Source: Candidatus Kaiserbacteria bacterium (GTDB taxonomy: Bacteria; Patescibacteriota; Minisyncoccia; Phycocordibacterales; UBA918). Taken from it: 6,190 bases of DNA. Where the stretch lies: assembly GCA_003245875.1 (NCBI GenBank), contig QKBW01000018.1, forward strand, positions 1-6,190. Direction: 5' to 3'. The notes under the pieces were generated by a model. It did no database searches, was not told the DNA's origin, and saw only the letters and a program-made list of their open reading frames with translations. A program made the translations under genes and the position numbers. Numbering within the stretch: position 1 is the stretch's first letter; the number at the start of each line of letters is the position of its first letter. Shown here in pieces: positions 1 through 5,586 of the stretch.

Positions 1-963
1 AAGGAGAGCCTGCTGTGCCACGGCCACATGCTCATCTTTCCCTTGCCAAGCCTGCTGAGCTGGCTCCTCTAAACCGCGTGAGTAAGAGAATGCAAATTGC
101 CATGGCAAAGTCTGCGTTTTTTCAATAGCTGCAACAGCATTGAGATTGGCCGTTGCTCGCTCGGGTGTTTGTCCACCAGAAAGAAAGACTATTCCCGGCA
201 CCTCCGCTGGCACACTCGCCAAAAAAGTACGCACTGTTGCCTCACCCACTTCTTCTGGAGATGACTGTTCTGGCGCGTCACTTCCAGCCAGCACAAAGCT
301 TGATTTTAGTATCACCGCCTTCAAATCAACCCGATACCACTCCAAGATTTCAAACACTTTCTGTAATACAGCTGTTGTAACTTCCTCTGCACGTGTAATA
401 TCATGTGCTCCTTTATAAATGACCTCTGGTTCAACAATCGGCACCATGCCATGCTCTTGGCACAGACCAGCGTACCGCGCCAACATGGTGGCATCGAAGG
501 TAATATTTTGTTCAGTTGGGTACCCGTTTCCAATATTGAATACCGCTCGCCATTTGGCAGCGCGAGCTCCCATGGCATGATATTCAGCCAAACGATCACC
601 GAGATCATCAAGACCTTGTGTCACCACCTCACCCGGAAAGGCATGGTATTCGACAGTTGATTTATCTACCTTGATGATTGGTATGATCCCCTTCCCGAGC
701 AATAGATCAATAAAAAGTGTACCGTCGTCAGCATGATTACGAATGGTAGAGTCATGCAGGATAATACCGTTGACATACTGCTGCAGATTTGGCGTGGTAA
801 ACAAGAGTTGTCGGTACTTACGGCGTGTCTCCGCATCTTCTGCAGCACCAACAGCTGCAAGCTGGCGATTAATGGTGGGGACACTCTGATCGGCCGCCAG
901 AATACCCTTCCCCGGCGCAACAAGTGCACTGGCAATACTATAGAGTTGTGTGGTATCTTTCAT
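1..963 (-). CDS. Class I fructose-1,6-bisphosphate aldolase, C-terminus cut off by the window edge
   Basis: This cytoplasmic enzyme reversibly cleaves fructose-1,6-bisphosphate to glyceraldehyde-3-phosphate and dihydroxyacetone phosphate through a lysine Schiff base, in glycolysis and gluconeogenesis. The frame is open from 963 to base 1 (321 codons, no stop). I translated it by eye and the family signatures appear in order. They are GKGILAADQS (18-27, Asp25 matching rabbit Asp33), IKVDK (97-101, Lys98 as Lys107), KWR (137-139, Lys137 as Lys146), PIVEPE (175-180, Glu178 as Glu187), the Schiff-base Lys220 in ILKSS (as Lys229), LSGGQ (261-265) and FSYSRGL (292-298, Arg296 as Arg303). The rabbit enzyme has 363 residues, so about 20-40 C-terminal residues should lie to the left. 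An in-frame ATG nine codons upstream (988-990) would add MRRGWYTTR. I prefer 963 because a -10-like box sits just before it. Odd points are Gln26 where most relatives have Glu and several changed neighbours of catalytic residues. The gene is divergent from the operon starting at 1032. Confidence 0.93.
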   Translation of the reverse strand, partial: MKDTTQLYSIASALVAPGKGILAADQSVPTINRQLAAVGAAEDAETRRKYRQLLFTTPNLQQYVNGIILHDSTIRNHADDGTLFIDLLLGKGIIPIIKVDKSTVEYHAFPGEVVTQGLDDLGDRLAEYHAMGARAAKWRAVFNIGNGYPTEQNITFDATMLARYAGLCQEHGMVPIVEPEVIYKGAHDITRAEEVTTAVLQKVFEILEWYRVDLKAVILKSSFVLAGSDAPEQSSPEEVGEATVRTFLASVPAEVPGIVFLSGGQTPERATANLNAVAAIEKTQTLPWQFAFSYSRGLEEPAQQAWQGKDEHVAVAQQALL

Positions 964-978
964 ACGTGTAGTGTACCA
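961..978 (-). promoter_or_regulatory. Candidate extended -10 promoter abutting the aldolase start
   Basis: On the minus strand the sequence reads TGGTACACT, a TG-n-TACACT extended -10 (four of six bases matching TATAAT), followed by six bases and then the ATG at 961-963. Transcription would start about seven bases past the box, at or next to the A of the ATG, so the mRNA would be leaderless or nearly so. No Shine-Dalgarno sequence lies before the ATG, which fits. No good -35 is visible. A second possibility is CATAAT, about 20 bases further upstream. This is a pattern match only. Confidence 0.4.
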
Positions 979-1031
979 GCCGCGCCTCATTATGTGCGCT
1001 TACTAATGTGGATTGACTACCGTAATTGTCT

Positions 1032-1553
1032 ATGACCATAAAAAAATTCATACTCCCGATTGTTACTGTTTTAGCTACTGTCCTTTTAATTACCGGCATG
1101 GTCGCACTGCAACGCGGCAACTTCTTTTCACGTACCGATATCGAGACTACTAACGCACAAACGATCGCGTCTAGTGTCTTAAAACTCGCCGACACACTCT
1201 CTAGCTACCAAGCGCAAAGTCTGGATGCAGCGCATGCCCAAATTGCCATTTTAGAAAAAACCACTGCTATTAATACAGCTCTTACCAATATAGGAACCTC
1301 CACATTGTCTACCAAAGAAGTGCAAACGATAGAGACCACCTATAGTGCACTCTCTACCATGCTGACACACTATCAAACAGACCTGGTGGCACTTGATACA
1401 GCGCAAAACAACCAAGCAGCTACCACTAAAGCAGTTTACGCAACAACGCAGCGTCTCTACAAATATGTTGTAGGTTCTGATAAAAATGCCAATGTAGAGC
1501 CGTACACTATCACTGCCGAGACAAATGCATTTATGTCACAGGCTGGAAACTAA
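1032..1553 (+). CDS. Single-pass membrane-anchored helical protein of unknown function
   Basis: I do not recognise this 173-residue protein. Two lysines (K4, K5) precede one strongly hydrophobic segment at about residues 6-26, most likely an uncleaved signal anchor. The rest would lie outside the membrane. That part (about 35-145) is rich in Ala, Thr, Leu and Gln with few prolines or glycines, and looks like two or three long amphipathic helices, possibly a coiled coil. A short polar tail ends in QAGN. There is one Met-Pro-free stretch but no cysteine and no catalytic motif. I chose the ATG at 1032. A TTG two codons earlier (1026) is in frame but has no better ribosome-binding context. It is the first gene of the forward operon, and prmC starts three bases after its TAA. 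The gene is convincing from its length, its codon-like composition and this spacing. A role as a scaffold or envelope component is only a guess. Confidence 0.75.
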   Translation: MTIKKFILPIVTVLATVLLITGMVALQRGNFFSRTDIETTNAQTIASSVLKLADTLSSYQAQSLDAAHAQIAILEKTTAINTALTNIGTSTLSTKEVQTIETTYSALSTMLTHYQTDLVALDTAQNNQAATTKAVYATTQRLYKYVVGSDKNANVEPYTITAETNAFMSQAGN

Positions 1554-1556
1554 AGA

Positions 1557-2357
1557 ATGGACATTACCAAAGAAACTACCTGGTTATTAAAGGAGAAGTA
1601 TAATGGCAAAAAATGCGAAGCTTTTTTTGCCGACTGTGAGCGGCTCGCCAAAGGCGAGCCGCTGGCCTACGTGATCGGCCACACTCCGTTTCTGGGTACT
1701 ACCATTTGGCTCGATTCACACCCGCTCATTCCCCGCCCCGAAACTGAATTTTGGGTTGAGAAAGTTATTGGTGCACTTACCAAAACGACAACTACTGCAC
1801 GCTTGCCATTACATATTCTTGATCTCTGTGCCGGTAGTGGAGCCATTGGCATCGCCATAGCAAAAGCACTATCTGATGTTTATGTTGATTTTGCCGAAAT
1901 TGATCCGGCACACACCTTCACGATCAAAAAGAACATCCTGGTAAACCTTGGCTCCATGGACGACCGTTGCTGTGCCATCGAGGATCTACCATATAAAGCC
2001 GATCACTATCAAGTTTTTACTTCCGATCTATTTGCAGCACTCCCTACAGATATGCGCTATGAATTTATAGTATGCAACCCTCCTTACATAGACAAAATGG
2101 CACACACTGTTGAAGAAAGTGTCGTGGAGTACGAACCGCACCAAGCGCTCTTTGGCGGAAAGAATGGTTTGGAAATAATTGTTCGTATTATCGAGGAAGC
2201 CAAAACAAAACTCGCAACCACTGGTCAACTATGGCTCGAGCACGAACCATTTCAAACAGAAGCTATAGCACAATGGGCAATACAGTACGGTTATTCCGTA
2301 ACCACCTTCCCCGACCAGTACAACACCCTACGCTATAGCGTATTAATGCTAAAATAA
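1557..2357 (+). CDS. prmC: Peptide chain release factor N5-glutamine methyltransferase (PrmC/HemK)
   Basis: PrmC uses S-adenosylmethionine in the cytoplasm to methylate the glutamine of the GGQ motif in class 1 release factors, which speeds translation termination. The diagnostic features are in order. They are GEPLAYVIG (33-41), LIPRPETE (57-64), the SAM-binding glycine-rich loop DLCAGSGAIGIAIA (89-102), an acidic strand end at AEID (113-116), the catalytic NPPYI (174-178), and EPHQALFGGKNGLEII (192-207), which matches the family's 'EP..AL..G..G' block. The protein has 266 residues against 277 in E. coli. The LIPRP motif lies about 30 residues earlier than in E. coli, so the N-terminal helical release-factor-binding domain is short. 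The ATG lies three bases after the upstream stop, and a 69-residue membrane protein follows after five bases. No prfA or prfB is nearby, although prmC often sits beside prfA. Cysteine 91 replaces the more usual residue in the DLGTG-type loop. Confidence 0.93.
   Translation: MDITKETTWLLKEKYNGKKCEAFFADCERLAKGEPLAYVIGHTPFLGTTIWLDSHPLIPRPETEFWVEKVIGALTKTTTTARLPLHILDLCAGSGAIGIAIAKALSDVYVDFAEIDPAHTFTIKKNILVNLGSMDDRCCAIEDLPYKADHYQVFTSDLFAALPTDMRYEFIVCNPPYIDKMAHTVEESVVEYEPHQALFGGKNGLEIIVRIIEEAKTKLATTGQLWLEHEPFQTEAIAQWAIQYGYSVTTFPDQYNTLRYSVLMLK
1639..1663. repeat. Perfect GC-rich inverted repeat inside prmC
   Basis: Eleven bases (AGCGGCTCGCC) are followed by AAA and then their exact reverse complement. 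The stem is almost pure G-C, apart from its outer A-T pair and one internal T-A pair, so it should form a very stable hairpin in the mRNA about 80 bases after the prmC start. No T-run follows on the plus strand, so it is not an intrinsic terminator. It encodes residues 28-36, which run into the conserved GEPLAY motif, so an inserted mobile palindrome is unlikely. Confidence 0.8.
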
Positions 2358-2362
2358 AACAT

Positions 2363-2572
2363 ATGCTTACATTTGATTACCTTTCCCTGTTTCGGCTAGG
2401 TTTTTTCGTCATAATATTTTTATTCACTATCCATGCGAGTATTATTGGTTACCATTGGCTGTCATATGGTGCCAGTAAGCATACGGCCCTGCTGTCGTTC
2501 TCTATCTATCTTTTGATCGGAGCCTTACTGTTACTCACCATGGCAAGCAGCCTGTCATTTATGTATATCTAA
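2363..2572 (+). CDS. Small two-helix integral membrane protein, function unknown
   Basis: This is a 69-residue protein made almost entirely of two hydrophobic segments, at about residues 12-33 and 42-63. They are joined by a short loop with the only clear charges (GASKH, 36-40). The N-terminus (MLTFDYLSLFR) is short and the C-terminus ends within a few residues of the second helix. It contains no cysteine and no motif I can link to a family. It lies five bases after prmC and three bases before the PH-domain gene, so it is almost certainly co-transcribed and translated with them. The tight packing on both sides is the main evidence that it is real, since a random hydrophobic frame would rarely fit a gap so exactly. 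It may be a partner subunit of the next gene's membrane protein, but that is inference from position alone. No Shine-Dalgarno sequence is visible. Confidence 0.72.
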   Translation: MLTFDYLSLFRLGFFVIIFLFTIHASIIGYHWLSYGASKHTALLSFSIYLLIGALLLLTMASSLSFMYI

Positions 2573-2575
2573 ATT

Positions 2576-3166
2576 ATGTTACTGGAAAAATTGCACCTTG
2601 AAGCCGATGAGGAAATATTAAAGACAGTCCGTCGCCATTGGTGGAGCATTGTAACCAACGTCTTTTTTATTACTGTAGTGATGTTGATGCCCTCCATTAT
2701 TGCCGCCTGCTTTTTGCTTTTTGGACAATCACTACCCACCAGTATATATACTGCAGTGACAATATGGTTCCATAACAACCAAGCCATCGCACTCTATCTT
2801 TACAGTGCATGGCTATTGTTCACACTCATTGCTTTGGCAAATTTTTGGACTGATTACTATCTCGATGTATGGGTAGTGACCAATCGACGTGTAGTAATGA
2901 TAGATCAACGTGGTTTTTTCCGACGATATGTTAGCTCGTTTCGTCTAGAGCGACTTCAGGACATTAATATTGAAATCAAGGGTATCTTAGCGACATTACT
3001 CGACTATGGCTCGATTGAAGCGCAAACTGCCGGTAACGACGATGATGAGTTTGTGGGAAACATGCTGCCAGAACCACGTGAATTAAAAGCACTTATTGTG
3101 AATGCAGCAGATAAGTTAACCAACGTCCAGTTCGAACAAATAAATAACTTAAAACAAGGGTTATAA
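2576..3166 (+). CDS. Membrane-anchored bacterial PH (bPH2, YdbS/YdbT-type) domain protein
   Basis: This 196-residue protein has two hydrophobic segments (about 25-50 and 70-90) and then a soluble domain of about 65 residues. The segment from about 96 to 153 has the bacterial PH-2 pattern. It has a strand with VVTNRRVVMID (100-110), a basic turn QRGFFRR (111-117), the strand and turn SSFRLERLQDINIE (120-133), then LLDYGSIEAQTAG (141-153). The 'TNRRV', 'L.r.qdi' and 'yG.i...taG' elements are what I use to recognise the family. Bacterial PH domains of this type sit at the inner face of the membrane, but their ligand and role are mostly unknown. The acidic stretch GNDDDEF (153-159) follows, and a helical tail (165-190) ends the protein. 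It is the last gene of the operon, and its TAA is one base before the palindromic terminator. Topology with the PH domain in the cytoplasm is inferred from the positive residues flanking the helices. Confidence 0.85.
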   Translation: MLLEKLHLEADEEILKTVRRHWWSIVTNVFFITVVMLMPSIIAACFLLFGQSLPTSIYTAVTIWFHNNQAIALYLYSAWLLFTLIALANFWTDYYLDVWVVTNRRVVMIDQRGFFRRYVSSFRLERLQDINIEIKGILATLLDYGSIEAQTAGNDDDEFVGNMLPEPRELKALIVNAADKLTNVQFEQINNLKQGL

Positions 3167-3167
3167 A

Positions 3168-3210
3168 GGGTAACAAAAAAGCGGGCCTTCGGCCCGCTTT
3201 TTTGTTACCC
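3168..3210. terminator. Bidirectional intrinsic terminator in a perfect 43-nt palindrome
   Basis: A 20-bp perfect stem (3168-3187 with 3191-3210) closes a three-base TTC loop. The core is GCGGGCC/GGCCCGC, flanked by six A on the left and six T on the right, so a G-C hairpin followed by a U-run exists on both strands. The palindrome continues outward through GGGTAAC/GTTACCC. It lies one base after the stop of the PH-domain gene and eight bases from the stop of the convergent minus-strand gene, so it should end both transcripts. Confidence 0.95.
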
Positions 3211-3218
3211 AACGCACT

Positions 3219-5546
3219 CTATGTCTCGTAGTAAGAACTTAGTGCGGTAATGGTTTCGGTATCACGTGCAGCTTGTGTCGCATCTGTTGCCCCGCACTCC
3301 AGGGTGAAATCTGCGGTGGCACTCACCGTAACCTTCAATTCAGATAATCCCTCCAGTGAATTCGCTATCTCTTCCACGTCATTCTTTAGGATATGACATG
3401 AGCCAGCATCGCGACCATTAAGATTCCAAGTAAATGTAACCTGTTCACCAGTACGCACTGACGTTTTGTCAGGTATCAGATCGACATCCTCTCCTGGCAA
3501 TGAATCAACAATAGAGAACGGTACCCACTCAGAGATATTGTCAGCTCGATCCAGCTCACCCTCTAAGCTTCTGTTCACGTCGGCATAGATACGCGCATAA
3601 GCCGTAGTCACAACTTGACTCACATCAGCTGGCCATGTTGCCACCACTTGTGCCGGGGTGCCGGCCAACACCCCATTAACCTGAGTACGAACAGTGTAAT
3701 CAACGCAAGCATCTGTGTATGACACACTATCTCCACAATCCCCATTTTGATCAATGGCAATTATGGCATCAAACGGGGTTTCAATGTTGAGACCATGTAA
3801 GGTAACGTTGTTGACGTTAAAGGCCACTTGCTTATCTGCAGTATACAAGAACGGACCCCAATACCCATTACCGGTTCCCCCTCCGTTACGATCACGTGGT
3901 GAAACGTTAATTGCTGCCGGGACCAGTGTGATATTTATCCAATCCGTGTCATTATCACCGGATGTATTTGGCCGTACATTATCTGAAGATTCTATAACAT
4001 CATCATTTGAATCCACCCACAAACGATACTTCCAATTAGTGATGGCACTGTCCAAATTCACATCACTGGCAACTTGCTTAATAATAGTATTCTGCATAGT
4101 ATCAGGACCAACAGTCACCGTTTTTGTTTGGCTTCCACCACTTATTTCAAACAGATTACTAAACGATTCTGTCGTTTGTACGTCTCCTGTACTCATGACA
4201 AAGCCATACAAAGTTGTAGGCTCATTGTACACTCCGTAAATCGGCACTGAAGCAGGCGGTACAGCCATCAAGTTTGGATCCTTCACCGTAAACGTAGCTG
4301 ACGCACAGTTGTTATTTTCATTTATCTCAGTAACTTTGTTATCAGTATCCACACACACGGTCAGTTTATGTGTCCCAGTCACCACAGAAGCAGCGGGCCA
4401 TGTCTGAGAGATGGTTGCGCTGTCATTATTGTTTCCCTTCAACCCTAACGGCCCTACGGCACCTGCCGCAGATGCAAACCTTCGATCACCATTTTGTCCT
4501 GCTGCAAACCCATCGTTATTCACATCCAGCCTCATGACATAATTGAACTTTCCATCTTCTCCGTTCTTCTGTGCGGTTTTGGCCATGCCTATATTTTGCA
4601 CCAGTGCAGAAAGATTGATATCGGAACCGCGAGCATAGGTACCACCCGTAAGAACTTGTGGGATCAATTCCGGTGCATCACTGGCTGAAACATTTAAGGT
4701 GTCGCTACAATAATTGTAGGCTCCAACGTCATGATGACCTCCATATGTGGCCGCATACAAAACGATCATTCCCAAAACCAAGTGCCCTTGCGAATTTGCT
4801 GCAAAGCGTCCACTGCCCCAATAATGATCTGCACTTAAAGTTCCAATACCAAACTCCCCACAATATGCAGAACTACCACCACTTGCTTCTGCTTCCCTCG
4901 CCAACATGGCTAGCGATGTTCCCTCTGAAGAATCATCGGCAAACGCTAATTTCTGATCATTGAGGTTCATAGGCTTCCACCCCGTTGCAGAGCTGGTATC
5001 GCAACGATTCGTATCAAGATCACAGTAAGCCAAACAGGTTTTTGTTGGAACCCAACTTCCTACACCATTTAATACACCGCGTAAACTTGGTATTACTACA
5101 CTCTTATTAATTTTAGGACCACCACCCGCAAAAACAACCGGCATCAACGCTGTTAGTAAGGACGGCTGTTCGTAGTCAGGAGATCCAACCACCGCAGGGT
5201 CAACCACGGCTACCTTATCAAGAATATTCTTTATTTGCTCTGTGACATTCGGATCAAAATCTTCACGTGAGGTGTTTTTATCTGTTCCATGTACAAAGGC
5301 ATATGCCACCGTATCACCCGTAGAAACTGAATCGGGATTCACCTGAAATACACACGAAGGCATAGTTGACGGAGGAGAACCACCTGAAGCTGGCATCGCG
5401 TACCCAACACCTTCCCCAGCTGGAGATAACTCCGCGATGTCAAATTCTACTGAACGCATTCCAGAATTAACCTCTAAATTTTGCCATATAAAAAAACCAA
5501 ACACGGGAACCAAAGCCCCTACAAAAAAGAATATGTACCGTTTCAT
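3219..5546 (-). CDS. Large secreted or membrane-anchored surface protein with CARDB-like repeats and Ig-like domain
   Basis: This 775-residue protein starts MKRY followed by a hydrophobic segment (about 4-22), a signal peptide or signal anchor with no clear cleavage site. Residues 30-60 are a Gly/Ser/Pro-rich linker. Residues 60-280 form a region I cannot assign, with six cysteines. Three beta-sandwich units resembling CARDB (cell-adhesion related domain in bacteria) follow at about 285-423, 424-542 and 543-682. Each ends in a strand and turn of the form 'hxxDxNxxxxExxxxDN' (398-413, 510-523, 654-670). The C-terminus (690-775) looks Ig-like, with TGEQVTFTW, then a Cys pair at 717 and 751. All 12 cysteines lie outside the hydrophobic segment, which suits disulfide bonding outside the cytoplasm. 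The start is the ATG at 5544-5546. A TTG six codons upstream is in frame but overlaps the promoter box. Such proteins usually act in adhesion or envelope architecture; the ligand is unknown. There is no LPXTG or other C-terminal anchor. The stop is TAG. Confidence 0.88.
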   Translation of the reverse strand: MKRYIFFFVGALVPVFGFFIWQNLEVNSGMRSVEFDIAELSPAGEGVGYAMPASGGSPPSTMPSCVFQVNPDSVSTGDTVAYAFVHGTDKNTSREDFDPNVTEQIKNILDKVAVVDPAVVGSPDYEQPSLLTALMPVVFAGGGPKINKSVVIPSLRGVLNGVGSWVPTKTCLAYCDLDTNRCDTSSATGWKPMNLNDQKLAFADDSSEGTSLAMLAREAEASGGSSAYCGEFGIGTLSADHYWGSGRFAANSQGHLVLGMIVLYAATYGGHHDVGAYNYCSDTLNVSASDAPELIPQVLTGGTYARGSDINLSALVQNIGMAKTAQKNGEDGKFNYVMRLDVNNDGFAAGQNGDRRFASAAGAVGPLGLKGNNNDSATISQTWPAASVVTGTHKLTVCVDTDNKVTEINENNNCASATFTVKDPNLMAVPPASVPIYGVYNEPTTLYGFVMSTGDVQTTESFSNLFEISGGSQTKTVTVGPDTMQNTIIKQVASDVNLDSAITNWKYRLWVDSNDDVIESSDNVRPNTSGDNDTDWINITLVPAAINVSPRDRNGGGTGNGYWGPFLYTADKQVAFNVNNVTLHGLNIETPFDAIIAIDQNGDCGDSVSYTDACVDYTVRTQVNGVLAGTPAQVVATWPADVSQVVTTAYARIYADVNRSLEGELDRADNISEWVPFSIVDSLPGEDVDLIPDKTSVRTGEQVTFTWNLNGRDAGSCHILKNDVEEIANSLEGLSELKVTVSATADFTLECGATDATQAARDTETITALSSYYET

Positions 5547-5563
5547 ATGTACTAAGTATAACA
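5544..5563 (-). promoter_or_regulatory. Candidate extended -10 promoter abutting the surface-protein start
   Basis: The minus strand reads TGTTATACT, a TG-n-TATACT extended -10 with five of six consensus bases, followed by eight bases and the ATG. The expected transcription start is at about 5546-5548, giving a leader of zero to a few bases, and no Shine-Dalgarno sequence is present. A recognisable -35 is missing, which extended -10 promoters tolerate. It suggests the gene can be transcribed apart from the TPR gene upstream. Confidence 0.5.
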
Positions 5564-5577
5564 AGAGCTATCGCTCT
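5564..5577 (-). terminator. Weak hairpin in the 40-nt gap between TPR and surface-protein genes
   Basis: On the minus strand AGAGC-GATA-GCTCT forms a five-bp stem with a four-base loop, followed by TGTTAT. The stem is short and the T-run is interrupted, so it is at best an attenuator or leaky terminator for the TPR gene. It lies directly upstream of, and partly touches, the -10 box of the next gene, so it could also be an operator-like dyad. It could also be chance. Confidence 0.25.
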
Positions 5578-5586
5578 CTGAATGCA

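Noticed and set aside
140..418. Plus-strand open frames at 140-418, 403-660 and 733-1035
   Set aside because: They are antisense to the aldolase gene and have low-complexity compositions with no domain pattern.
666..935. Minus-strand 89-codon frame, and the similar frame at 321-611
   Set aside because: Both overlap the aldolase gene in another reading frame of the same strand. The aldolase frame carries all the family motifs, so these are shadows.
1013..1041. TTGACT followed 18 bases later by CATAAA, considered as a sigma-70 promoter for the forward operon
   Set aside because: Transcription would begin inside the first gene, past its start codon, so it cannot serve that start. I found no better promoter for the operon in the short divergent gap.
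1639..1663. The prmC hairpin as an intrinsic terminator or inserted palindromic element
   Set aside because: No U-run follows it on either strand, and it encodes the residues leading into a conserved PrmC motif, so it is native coding sequence.
3754..4239. 161-codon plus-strand open frame opposite the surface-protein gene
   Set aside because: It lies wholly inside a well-supported minus-strand gene, has no protein features I recognise, and looks like an antisense shadow.
5544..5564. TTG at 5562-5564 as the start of the surface protein
   Set aside because: It adds only six residues before MKRY, overlaps the -10 box, and puts extra residues before the positively charged signal start. The ATG at 5544-5546 is better.
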